Shown: positions 53,755 through 63,158 of the stretch, in pieces | Layout of the letters: every line of letters starts with the position of its first letter | Position numbering within the stretch: the first letter of the stretch is position 1 | From: Sulfurimicrobium lacus | GTDB taxonomy: Bacteria > Pseudomonadota > Gammaproteobacteria > Burkholderiales > Sulfuricellaceae | DNA: 64,000 bases | Reading direction: 5' to 3' | Assembly: GCF_011764585.1 (NCBI RefSeq) | Contig: NZ_AP022853.1 | Coordinates: 3,629,501 to 3,693,500, forward strand | Notes under the pieces: model-generated | Databases searched by the model: none | The model's input: the letters and a program-made list of their open reading frames with translations, nothing else | What the model was told of the DNA's origin: nothing | Made by a program: the position numbers and the translations under genes

Positions 53755-53870
53755 TATTGGCCCGCCTGACGCACGAGTTCACTCTTCATGCCATCAGACT
53801 GAAGAACGACCAAAGCCAATTCCAGACCATCGAAGCTGCATTCCATCGGCATGTTTATTTTTTTCGACAT
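53754..53870 (-). CDS. 38-residue ORF between two kinases
   Basis: A short frame starting at ATG 53870 with a strong GGGAGGAG site 5 nt upstream, ending TAG whose last base begins the GTG of the next kinase. It begins MSKKINMPMECSFDGLELAL and continues to QAGQ with no membrane segment. It lies 22 nt after the CHASE/PAS kinase. Good ribosome site and coupling to both neighbours support translation; there is no recognisable family. It could instead be a leader that sets kinase translation. Confidence 0.5.
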   Translation of the reverse strand: MSKKINMPMECSFDGLELALVVLQSDGMKSELVRQAGQ

Positions 53871-53892
53871 TTCGCTCCTCCCTGACACGGGT

Positions 53893-56451
53893 TTATAGCG
53901 TGAAATAGAATACAGCGCCAGCGCCTGATTGCCCTTCCGCCCAAACCCGGCCACCGTGACGATGGATAATGCGTTGCACCGTTGCCAGCCCGATCCCCGT
54001 CCCCTCGAATTCGTCCACCGCATGGAGGCGCTGGAAAGCGCCGAATAGTTTGCCGGCATATTGCATGTCGAAACCGGCTCCATTATCCCGTACAAATATG
54101 ACTTTTTCAGCTTCTCTCTCGATCATGCCGAATTCGATGCGCGGCTCGATTTGACGGGCAGTGAATTTCCATGCGTTGCCCAGCAGGTTTTCCAGCACCA
54201 CTTTTATCAGACGGCTGTCAGCCTGGACCATTATCCCGTCCTGGATGACCCATTCGACCCGGCGCTGCGGTTCAGCCTCCTGCATCTCCCGAGCCATGGA
54301 CCACACCATCCGGCTCAGGTCGACCGGTTCCTTGCGCAGTTCGGCGCGGGTCATGCGGGCCAGCAGCAGCAGGTCGTCGATCAGTTCGCCCATGCGCCGG
54401 CTGGCGCGGCGCACGCGCCCGAGGTAATCCCTGCCGCTATCGTCCAGACGCTCGACATACCGTTTCTCCAGTATCTCGCTGAATCCGTCTATGCTCCGCA
54501 GCGGCGCGCGCAGATCGTGGGAAACGGAGTAGCTGAAGGATTCCAGTTCCTTGTTGGCCGCTTCCAGCTGCCCGGTACGTTCAGCCACGCGTCGTTCCAG
54601 CTCCTCGTTGAGCTGGCGCAGTCTTTCCTCCGCCGCCTGGCGGCGGATCTCGGCCTGTTTGCGCGGGGTGATATCCAGCCACGCACCGACCTGTTCCAGT
54701 GCCATGCCGTTTTGGTCGCGCACCAAGTTGACCCGGTCCAGGATCCAGACCCAGCGGCCGTCCTGATGCCTGAAGCGATATTCATGTTGCAGCGTCCCGT
54801 TCTCCAGCAACTGGTTTTGCGCCATCAATGCCTTTTCCCTGTCATCGGGATGAACATGCGACAGCCAGAACCCCGGGTCCTGCCAGTCTTCCACCGCATA
54901 ACCCAACATATCGACAACGCCCTTGCTGCGGAAAAGGGTTGAATTACTACCCAGTTTGATCTGGTAGGTAACCGCCGGATTGACATTCAGAATGTGCTCC
55001 AGCTCCGCCTTGGCGCTGTGCAATTGCGCTTTGGCCAGTATCCGCTCAGTGATATCCAGGAACGACACAACGACCTGAGTAACCGCGCCGTCGGCGTCGA
55101 AATCCGGGAATGCGTTGACCAGTGCCCAGCGCGTTTCCTCCTGCGCGTTCAGCGCCACGCCGACCACGTAATTCTCCAAGGGCTGCCGGGACGCCAGCAC
55201 TTTTCGCGTCGGCCACTCGTCCGGGTCCATTGCACTGCCGTCCTCGCGCAGAAGGCGCCAGGTTAAATCAGGTACGGTCCTGGCATTCAACGCTTCGCCG
55301 CTCAACCTGAAAAATGTCTGCGCGGCCAGATTGGTATAACTGATCGAACCATCAGGGGCGTGGACGACGACCCCGGCCGTCAGGTTGTCCAGCAGCTGCC
55401 GGGTATGCCGCTCTCCGGCTTGTAATGCCAGTTCCGCCCGTTTGCGCACGGTAATGTCGAACATCGTCGAGCGGCTCATGAGGTAATTGCCGTCTTCATC
55501 CCTGATCGTCGTGGCGCTGAGCAGCACCGGCAACAACGAGCCATCCTTGCGTATCAGTTGATATTCCAGGTCCTTGACCCAGCCGCGCTGCATGAAGGCG
55601 CGGTAATTCTCGTCAAATATCCGGACGCTCTCGGGGCTGAGCAAATCGCTGAACCTGGTGCGCCCCACGATCTCTTCCCTGGCATAGCCCAGCCAGCCCA
55701 GTTCGGTATCGTTTATCTGCAGGAAGACGCCGTTCTTATCCAGCGAGTGGTAACCGCAAGGCGCGTTGTGGTAAAGATCCTCGATTTCCTGGAGGGACTT
55801 GAGCAGCGCGGTTTCTGCCAACTTGCGCTCGGTGACGTCATCGTAAATCGCCACCACTGCCCCGTCGGGCAATTTGTAGACATGGTTCTCGCGCCAACCG
55901 GCAATACGCTTATCCTGGTACCAGGAAACCGGGAAAGATTCCGCTACGCCGCTTTTCCACACGCGCCGCAGCACCTCGATCAGGCCGAACTCCACCACGC
56001 CGGGGAAAACCGCCACCACGTTCTTGCCAATCAAATCCTCGCGCCGAACCTTCTCTATTCTCTCGGCAGCCCGGTTGAAGGCGGTGATGAAAAATTCCCT
56101 GCCATCCGGCGTTGCCTGGTACACCACTGCACCGCTGCTCATGTGTTCGAACAAGGCTTTCAGGCGGGATTCGCTTGCGCTCAATTCGCGGGTCATGCCG
56201 GTGGCCACGGCCAAAGCGCGCGCGCGTCCGCTTATCAGCAGCCACACGATCGTGGCAAGCAGCAGGCTGATGGCGCCACCGGCAGCAACGATGATGCGGG
56301 CTTTGTCGCTTCTCAGCCTGGACTCGAAGCCGGGCAGAGACGACAGGGCGATCGTCCAGTCACGTCCGCCGACGCTGATGGTTCTGGCCGACTGGAATAC
56401 CGAGCGCGTCAATCCAGACAAGAACTCGATTCTGCCGTTGGTGTCATACAT
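53893..56451 (-). pseudogene. PAS-rich histidine kinase, 3' part of frameshifted gene
   Basis: 852 residues from an ATG at 56451 that overlaps the TGA of the upstream fragment (ATGTATGA). It starts in the end of the periplasmic sensor, has a TM (~38-58, IIVAAGGAISLLLATIVWLL), then about four PAS domains (one with EIEDLYHNAPCGYHSL), a coiled segment and a HisKA/HATPase kinase with phospho-His in SVSHDLRAPLRS and VRDNGAG, EGTGIGLATV. Homology to the intact CHASE protein at 23960 shows the first residues belong in frame with the upstream ORF through LDLEIYDGD text in the shifted frame. The kinase part itself is undamaged and may still be translated. Confidence 0.85.
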
Positions 56452-57265
56452 CAGGCTTTTTGTCGATGGCGTGTCGCCGTCGTAGATTTCGAGGTCGAGC
56501 CTCCCCGGCTTCGCGCACGTGCGCGCCCAATATGCCTCTCATCAGGTCGTTGATGCGGAACGGCGCATACACCCAACCCGTCAGGTTGGCGCGGCGCGCA
56601 TCGAGGGTGTCGAGCGTAACGCCGTTACGGTACACCGGAACGTACATCAAGAAACCGGCCTGTTTGTCCTTGTCAGTTTCCTGCAGTAGCGTCACTTTTC
56701 CCGAAACGATCACCTGGTTTTCGTCACGTGCGCGCATCATCGCGGCTCGGCGTATCGGCTCCGAATACATGTCATAACCGAAGGCACGCTGATTACGCCA
56801 GTCAAAAGGCTCGATATAAATGATGCTGGTATAGATATCGCGCGTACCCTCTGGCCGAATGGCATAGCCTGCGAACCCTTCCCTGCGGGTTTCTGTTATG
56901 TGCCGCTCCTTGTCGTCCGGGACGACCAGAAGGGAATACCCCACTCCCTGAAGGCCCGGATAGCGGGATTCCAGGTTTAATTCGCTCACATACTTGCGGA
57001 ACTCGTCGCGGTCAACTGAATCCGAAGCGACGAACAGCCCCGCCGCACCGCGCAACACCAGATCGTAGCCGGACAGGCGTCTCTCGATATTGGCGACGGT
57101 TTCGTTGAAGCGGAATTTGAATTCTTCCTGCAGCACCTCTTTGGTGTGCTGTTGCGCAATGCCATGACCGATGTATGTGACAGCGAGCCCGATGCTCAGG
57201 ATCAGCCACGGCAGGAAAGGTAAAAAAATTCCACCTTTCCCAGAATTGAAAGATCGAAGCGGCAT
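56444..57265 (-). pseudogene. CHASE sensor, 5' part of frameshifted kinase gene
   Basis: 273 residues. TM1 ~16-35, then a CHASE domain with the same landmarks as the 23960 protein ([54 protein letters not shown]). After ~250 the text turns Arg-rich and stops (RNLRRRHAIDKKPDV). Removing one G from the GGGG run (plus-strand C-run at 56503-56506) restores R-LDLEIYDGDTPSTKSLMYDT and joins it to the kinase ORF. So the natural gene is a single ~1120-residue CHASE-PAS-kinase, here split by a +1 indel that could be real, phase-variable or a sequencing error. Confidence 0.85.
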
Positions 57266-57571
57266 GCAAAAAATTACTCAGGTGTAAAAAATATAACGTG
57301 CATTCAGTTCTGATTGCCTATTGCCCTGGCGTCGATCCAAGGAACATATGCGCCAGCCGGAATCCACCCCTTAACTTGATAACCGCAAAAATACCCTTAA
57401 ATTGGATCATAACTTGCCAATCGCATCAGGGCAGCATCAAAGGTTAAATTTGCCCAAGGCAATATAACAGCTCGGTAGAGTTTTCTACCGTCCATTCGCA
57501 CGCAAACAATCCTGCTGCCGTTCCGCAAGGCTATCGGTTAGAATAAATACTTTGAAAAAGCCCACTTTCCC
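57266..57571. other. Divergent promoter region, 306 bp without a gene
   Basis: It lies between the CHASE/PAS kinase (minus) and the DUF3683 oxidoreductase (plus). It is clearly AT-richer than its surroundings. TAGAAT (57538-57543) with CTGCCG 18 nt upstream is a plausible promoter for the plus-strand gene. CGGTAGA/TCTACCG (57472-57489) is a perfect 7-bp stem with a 4-nt loop that could be an operator or attenuator. No ORF or RNA gene recognised. Confidence 0.5.
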
Positions 57572-60500
57572 ATGACCCCCCGCCTGCGCGAAATCCCCTA
57601 CAACTACACCTCCTTTTCCGATCGGGAAATCGTCATCCGTTTCCTCGGCGAAGAGATGTGGCGGGTGCTGGAAGAACTGCGCGGCGAGCGCAAAACCGGC
57701 CGCTCGGCGCGCATGCTGTTCGAAGTGCTGGGCGACCTGTGGGTGGTCAACCGCAATCCCTACCTGCAGGACGACCTGCTCGCCAACCGCAAGCGCCAGG
57801 TCGCCCTGGTCAATGCGCTGCGCCATCGGCTCGGCGCCATCGAAGAGCGCCGCCAGGAAAACCACAAGGTGCTGCAGCTGCTCCACGCCGCGCACCGCGC
57901 GGTGGACAAGTTCGAGAGCGGTTTCGAGCAGACGCGCAAGCTGCGCAAGAAGGTGCTGGCCAAGCTGCTGCCGCACACGCGCCGCGACAACATCCAGTTC
58001 GACGGGCTGGCGCGGGTGTCCCATGTGACCGACGCCACCGACTGGCGCGTCGAATACCCCTTCGTCGTGCTTCATCCCGACACCGAGCGCGAGATCGCGC
58101 CGCTGGTCGCGGCGTGCATCGAGTGCGGCCTGACCCTGATTCCGCGCGGCGGCGGCACCGGCTACACCGGAGGCGCAATCCCGCTCGACCCGCTGAGCGC
58201 GGTGATCAACACCGAAAAACTGGATAAGCTGGGCGCGGTCGAGACCATCGCCCTACCCGGCGTCACGGAACCGGTCGCCACCATACTGTGCGGCGCGGGC
58301 GTGGTGACGCGGCGCGTGATGGAAGCCGCGGAAGATGCCGGCCAGGTGTTCGCGGTGGACCCGACTTCGGCCGACGCCTCGTGCATCGGCGGCAACGTGG
58401 CGATGAACGCGGGCGGCAAGAAAGCCGTGCTGTGGGGCACCGCGCTCGACAACCTGGCGTGGTGGCGCATGGTGACGCCGGACGCCAAGTGGCTGGAAGT
58501 GGAGCGTCTCGACCATAACCTGGGCAAGATCCACGACGCCGAAGCCGTTTCCTTCCGCATCAGCCGCTTCGACACCAACGGCAAGACGCTGCTCGGCGAG
58601 CCGGAAATCCTTAGCGTCTCCGGCCAGTGTTTCCGCAAGGCCGGCCTGGGCAAGGACGTCACCGACAAGTTCCTGTGCGGCCTGCCCGGCATCCAGAAGG
58701 AAGGCTGCGACGGCATCATCACCTCGGCCCGCTTCATCCTGCACCGCATGCCGGCCCACACCCGCACGGTATGCCTGGAATTTTTCGGCCAGGTGCGCGA
58801 TGCCGTGCCGGCCATCGTCGAGATCAAGAATTACATCGACGCCCACCCCAAGGCCCTGCTGGCGGGGCTGGAGCACCTCGACGAACGCTATCTGAAGGCG
58901 GTCGGCTACGCCACCAAGGCGAATCGCCCCAAACGGCCCAAGATGGTGCTGCTGGCCGACATCGTTTCGGACGACGAACACGCCGCCGGCGAAGCGGCAT
59001 CGGAAATCGTCAAGCTGGCCAACAGCCGCCACGGCGAGGGTTTCATCGCGGTGAGCGCGGCCGCGCGCAAGAAATTTTGGCTCGACCGCGCCCGCACCGC
59101 GGCCATCGCCGCCCATACCAACGCCTTCAAGATCAACGAGGACGTGGTCATACCCTTGCCGCGCATGGGCGACTACTGCGACGGCGTCGAGCGCATCAAC
59201 ATCGAGCTGTCGATCCAGAACAAGCTGAAGCTGGTCGAGGCGCTGCAACTCTTCCTCAAGGGCGACCTGCCGCTGTTCCAGGACGAGGACACCATCGCCG
59301 ATCCGGAACTCACCGAATCGCGGCGTTTGCGCGCGCAAAACATGCTGGCTGAGGTGCACACCCGCTGGCACGAAATGCTGCACAACCTCGACGCCCCGAT
59401 CGAAGGCTTCAAGTTCCAGCCGCCAGAAGTCGAATACAAGCGCCGCACCGTATTCGAACTGCTGCAGGACCATACCCTGCGCGTCTCCTGGAGACGCGAG
59501 GTGCAGCGCGAACTGCAGACCATTTTCACCGGGCGCGAGTATCAGCCGATCCTGGAAGCCTGCGATGCGATCCACGCCAAGATACTGAAAAGCCGCGTCT
59601 TCGTGGCGCTGCACATGCACGCCGGCGACGGCAACGTGCACACCAACATCCCGGTCAACTCCGATGACTACGCCATGCTCAAGGCTGCCAACCAGGCGGT
59701 GGAGCGCATCATGCACCTGGCCCAGGCCTTGGGCGGCGTGATATCCGGCGAGCACGGCATCGGCCTGACCAAGATGGAATTCCTCGACCAGGAGGCCATC
59801 GGCCGGTTCGCCGCCTACAAACAGCTCGTCGATCCGCATGGCTATTTCAACCGCGGCAAGCTGCTGCCCGGCGCGGACCTGCGCAACGCCTACACTCCCA
59901 GTTTCAGCCTGCTGGAAACCGAATCGCTCATCATGGAGCAGAGCGCGATCGGCGACATTGCGGATTCGATCAAGGACTGCCTGCGCTGTGGCAAGTGCAA
60001 GCCGGTATGCAACACCCATATCCCGCGCGCCAACCTGCTCTACAGCCCGCGCAACAAGATCCTCGCCACCAGCCTGCTGATCGAGGCCTTCCTGTACGAG
60101 GAACAGACGCGGCGCGGCGTTTCGCTGATGCATTTCGACGAGTTCAACGATGTCGCCGACCACTGCACGGTGTGCCACAAGTGCCTCAACCCCTGCCCGG
60201 TGAACATCGACTTCGGCGATGTCTCGATCGCCATGCGCAACTTCCTGCGCCGCCAGGGCAAGAAGAAATTCAATCCCGGCTCCTTCGCCGCGATGCTGTT
60301 CCTCAACGCCACCGACCCGCGCACCATCAAGGCCATCCGCCAGGTCATGATCGGCTGGGGCTACAAGGCCCAGCGCCTGGGCTACGAAGTGGGCAAGCAC
60401 TTCGGCCTGGTCAAGCCGCAGACGCAACACCCGCCTGCCACCGTGGGCAAGCCGCCGCTGACCGCCCAGGTCATCCACTTCATCAACAAGCCGATGCCGG

Positions 60501-61384
60501 GCAAGATGCCGAACCGGACTTCCCGCGCCCTGCTGGGCCTGGAAGACGCCACCATGGTGCCGGTCATCCGCAACCCCGCCAAGCTCACCGAGGAGTCGGA
60601 CGCGGTGTTCTATTTCCCGGGCTGCGGCTCGGAACGCCTGTTCTCCCAGGTCGGACTGGCCACCCAGGCCATGCTGTTCGACATCGGCGCAGTGACAGTC
60701 TTGCCGCCCGGCTACCTGTGCTGCGGCTACCCGCAGACTTCCGCTGGCGACGACGACAAGGGGCAGGCCATCACCACGGCGAACCGCGTGCTGTTTCACC
60801 GCGTCGCCAACACCCTGAACTACCTAGACATCAAGACGGTGATCGTGTCCTGCGGTACCTGCATGGACCAGTTGCTGAAATATCAGTTCGAGAAAATCTT
60901 CCCCGGCTGCCGCCTGCTCGACATCCACGAATACCTGATGGAAAAGGGCATCCGTCTGGAAGGCGTGACCGGCCGCCACTACATGTATCACGACCCCTGC
61001 CACACGCCGATGAAAACCTACGCGCCGCTCAAGGTGGCACAGGAACTGATGGGCGGGGACGTGCGCCTGTCCGACCGCTGCTGCGGCGAATCCGGCACCC
61101 TGGCGGTAACGCGTGCCGACATCTCGACCCAGGTGCGCTTCCGCAAACAGGAGGAGCTGCTCAAGGGTGCGGCCGCCATCCGGGCCGACGATGCGGCGGC
61201 AAACATTAAGATTCTGACATCCTGCCCGTCTTGCCTGCAGGGGCTGTCCCGCTATAATGATGACACAGGCATCGACTCCGACTATATCGTGGTGGAAATG
61301 GCGCGCCATCTGCTGGGAGAGAACTGGCAGACGGATTACATCGACAAGGCAACGAACGGCGGAATCGAGCGGGTGCTGCTCTAA
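57572..61384 (+). CDS. Very long FAD/Fe-S oxidoreductase (DUF3683 type)
   Basis: 1270 residues in one chain. An N-terminal ~130-residue region (DUF3683-like) precedes an FAD_binding_4 domain ([33 protein letters not shown]), an FAD-oxidase C-terminal domain ([33 protein letters not shown]), two [4Fe-4S] motifs ([24 protein letters not shown]) and two CCG domains ([25 protein letters not shown]). It thus combines GlcD-like and GlcF-like subunits in one polypeptide, and probably oxidises a 2-hydroxyacid such as D-lactate or glycolate and passes electrons to quinone. The family is common in betaproteobacteria; its substrate is not known to me. Confidence 0.9.
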   Translation: MTPRLREIPYNYTSFSDREIVIRFLGEEMWRVLEELRGERKTGRSARMLFEVLGDLWVVNRNPYLQDDLLANRKRQVALVNALRHRLGAIEERRQENHKVLQLLHAAHRAVDKFESGFEQTRKLRKKVLAKLLPHTRRDNIQFDGLARVSHVTDATDWRVEYPFVVLHPDTEREIAPLVAACIECGLTLIPRGGGTGYTGGAIPLDPLSAVINTEKLDKLGAVETIALPGVTEPVATILCGAGVVTRRVMEAAEDAGQVFAVDPTSADASCIGGNVAMNAGGKKAVLWGTALDNLAWWRMVTPDAKWLEVERLDHNLGKIHDAEAVSFRISRFDTNGKTLLGEPEILSVSGQCFRKAGLGKDVTDKFLCGLPGIQKEGCDGIITSARFILHRMPAHTRTVCLEFFGQVRDAVPAIVEIKNYIDAHPKALLAGLEHLDERYLKAVGYATKANRPKRPKMVLLADIVSDDEHAAGEAASEIVKLANSRHGEGFIAVSAAARKKFWLDRARTAAIAAHTNAFKINEDVVIPLPRMGDYCDGVERINIELSIQNKLKLVEALQLFLKGDLPLFQDEDTIADPELTESRRLRAQNMLAEVHTRWHEMLHNLDAPIEGFKFQPPEVEYKRRTVFELLQDHTLRVSWRREVQRELQTIFTGREYQPILEACDAIHAKILKSRVFVALHMHAGDGNVHTNIPVNSDDYAMLKAANQAVERIMHLAQALGGVISGEHGIGLTKMEFLDQEAIGRFAAYKQLVDPHGYFNRGKLLPGADLRNAYTPSFSLLETESLIMEQSAIGDIADSIKDCLRCGKCKPVCNTHIPRANLLYSPRNKILATSLLIEAFLYEEQTRRGVSLMHFDEFNDVADHCTVCHKCLNPCPVNIDFGDVSIAMRNFLRRQGKKKFNPGSFAAMLFLNATDPRTIKAIRQVMIGWGYKAQRLGYEVGKHFGLVKPQTQHPPATVGKPPLTAQVIHFINKPMPGKMPNRTSRALLGLEDATMVPVIRNPAKLTEESDAVFYFPGCGSERLFSQVGLATQAMLFDIGAVTVLPPGYLCCGYPQTSAGDDDKGQAITTANRVLFHRVANTLNYLDIKTVIVSCGTCMDQLLKYQFEKIFPGCRLLDIHEYLMEKGIRLEGVTGRHYMYHDPCHTPMKTYAPLKVAQELMGGDVRLSDRCCGESGTLAVTRADISTQVRFRKQEELLKGAAAIRADDAAANIKILTSCPSCLQGLSRYNDDTGIDSDYIVVEMARHLLGENWQTDYIDKATNGGIERVLL

Positions 61385-61386
61385 CT

Positions 61387-61473
61387 GATAGCGATCAGCA
61401 GTCAGCTATCAGCTTGAAACAAAACCGTGACCTGAATGCTGACTACTGAAAGCTGAGAGCCGAATGCTGAAAC
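61387..61473. repeat. Heptamer repeats overlapping the start of the 61464 gene
   Basis: AGCGATC/AGCAGTC/AGCTATC units (61387-61414) face GCTGACT/ACTGAAA/GCTGAGA units and AATGCTGA (61435-61473). The ATG of the next gene (61464-61466) lies inside the last unit. The DUF3683 gene ends just 3 nt before the repeat. Confidence 0.75.
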
Positions 61474-63086
61474 TTGATCTTCCCGCCATCGACCCGGCCG
61501 CGCCGCGCCCCGAGTTCACCACCGCAACGGCATGCAAGCAATGGGTGAAGGAATTACCACTCACCAATATCCAGGCTGTACAAGACGAACTCAAGCAACA
61601 GCTCGAATTGCTCAGCCACTTTTCGCTCTCCGCGCTGGAACGTCTGAAAACCCTCGAACTCATGCGCGAAACCGTGGCGTTCATCGCTGGCGAACTGGGC
61701 AAGAAATACCGCAGCAAGCCCTTGCCTTTCTCGTCACTGGAGCAGACTGCCTGGAATAACGTCGCCTTGTTGTGGCAGACCCTGGCTGCAAATTACCGCC
61801 TGTGCCTGCAAGCCAACATCGACGGCAATGCCGAGGTCGCCCCGTTCTCGTCGCTCATCACGCAGCGTACGATGAGTTGCCTGGTCATGCAAATGCTGGA
61901 GTTCGGCCAGGCCTACCGCTGCGTTCCATCCGCGGTGTGGCGCGAGCTGCACGCCCTGTACGCCTTCGCCGAAGCGCAGGACGTGGCAACCAAGCGCATC
62001 AAGGACATCCTGAACCGCGAAGACGGCAGCGATTCGTGCGAGGCGACCTATGCCAAGGCCCTGTTGCTGAGCCTGGCCGACCCGCAACAACTGTCTTCCC
62101 GGCAATTGCTGCAACTCGACCGCTGGCTCGACAAATGGTCCGCCCGCGCACCTTTGAGCAGGGAGCAGCCGCCCACGCCGACGCTGCCCCTGGTGGCGGT
62201 GGACCTGTCCGGCGAAAGCGGCCCGGCGATGTACACCGGCCAGATGATGAAAGAAAAACGCTTCCTCGACACCGAGCGAACCGCCGTGTCGCTCAGGAAG
62301 CGCATCAAATTTCTGCGCAGCGGCGGCAATTCTGCGGAAATCGGGCTCGGCGACGACTGCATCCAGCCCGGCTGCGAAGCCTTCCTCTCCATGCTTTACC
62401 GGCGCTGGTGCGAAGTGCTGCCGACGCGCGCGCACAACCGCGACAGCGCCGAAACCGCGGTGCAGCTGTGCTTTGCTTTTCCCGCCATTCATTTCTTCCT
62501 CAACGACGCCACTCCTTTCAAGCAACCGGGCGAAACACTCGACCTGGCACCCGAAATCATGGAAGACATGCGCATGTACGGGCGTGTCACCAAACGAACG
62601 GAGAAACTGCTCGTCGCACGACTGGGATATACGCTGGAGAACTGGCGCTGCCTTGACCAGAGCGCGGGCGGCTTCCGCCTGTCGCGCAGCGGCGATGGGG
62701 AAAGGATCAGCCAGAACCTGCTGCTTGCCCTGCGCCCGGAAGCGAGCGAGCATTTCACCCTGGCGGTGGTGCGCTGGCTGGTAATGAACGAGGATGGCAG
62801 TCTCAACATCGGCACCCGCGCCCTGCCCGGATTTCCCACGCCGCTGGCGGCACGCCAGGTCACGCTCAACCCCAAGGATGCCGGCCATTTTGTCCCGGCG
62901 TTCCTGCTTTCCGCCGTGCCGGAGAAAAAAGAACCCGCCAGCCTGGTGCTGCCCATCGGCTGGTTCCAGCCGGGCAAGCGCATCCACATTTACGGCAGCC
63001 AGATGGAAGAGGCGAAGCTCGTTGCGCTGCTGGAAAAAGGTGCCAATTTCGAGCGTGTCACCTTTGTCAGCGAAGTTATGTATTAG
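61464..63086 (+). CDS. Conserved protein of unknown function, 540 residues
   Basis: No signal peptide, no clear membrane segment. The first ~200 residues look all-helical (ALERLKTLELMRETVAFIAG, YAFAEAQDVATKRIKDILNR). The last ~200 have beta-rich text (GFRLSRSGDGERISQNLLLA, TLAVVRWLVMNEDGSLNIG, LVLPIGWFQPGKRIHIYGS) that could be a PilZ-like or other barrel. I cannot confirm the RxxxR...DxSxxG signature of PilZ. Composition matches the neighbours. Its ATG is inside a heptamer repeat and no better start exists just downstream. Three cyclic-di-GMP enzymes in the window make a receptor role thinkable but unsupported. Confidence 0.7.
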   Translation: MLKLDLPAIDPAAPRPEFTTATACKQWVKELPLTNIQAVQDELKQQLELLSHFSLSALERLKTLELMRETVAFIAGELGKKYRSKPLPFSSLEQTAWNNVALLWQTLAANYRLCLQANIDGNAEVAPFSSLITQRTMSCLVMQMLEFGQAYRCVPSAVWRELHALYAFAEAQDVATKRIKDILNREDGSDSCEATYAKALLLSLADPQQLSSRQLLQLDRWLDKWSARAPLSREQPPTPTLPLVAVDLSGESGPAMYTGQMMKEKRFLDTERTAVSLRKRIKFLRSGGNSAEIGLGDDCIQPGCEAFLSMLYRRWCEVLPTRAHNRDSAETAVQLCFAFPAIHFFLNDATPFKQPGETLDLAPEIMEDMRMYGRVTKRTEKLLVARLGYTLENWRCLDQSAGGFRLSRSGDGERISQNLLLALRPEASEHFTLAVVRWLVMNEDGSLNIGTRALPGFPTPLAARQVTLNPKDAGHFVPAFLLSAVPEKKEPASLVLPIGWFQPGKRIHIYGSQMEEAKLVALLEKGANFERVTFVSEVMY

Positions 63087-63099
63087 CCTTTACGGCATT

Positions 63100-63158
63100 T
63101 TAACCACGGGGCACACGGGGATCAAAGCTCTTGTTTTCCCCGTGCACCCCGTGGTTAA
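63100..63158. repeat. Inverted repeat of CACGGGGNN nonamers
   Basis: Arms 63100-63121 and 63137-63158 match at 20 of 22 positions around a 15-nt loop; each has two CACGGGG cores 9 bp apart, the same design as the CACAGAGNN elements. It lies between the convergent 540-residue gene and phoR and contains the phoR TAA stop, so it may terminate both. Confidence 0.85.

Noticed and set aside
53893-57265. Two independent genes (a CHASE-only sensor and a kinase) rather than a broken one
   Set aside because: The shifted frame across the junction continues the CHASE homology exactly, so one ancestral gene is the simpler reading; coupled expression of the two parts is kept open as a finding.
58253-60799. 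848-residue open frame antisense to the DUF3683 oxidoreductase
   Set aside because: Its text is low-complexity and Val/Ala/Gly/His/Gln-rich with no domain, as expected from the complement of a GC-rich gene; the plus-strand frame has five recognisable domains.
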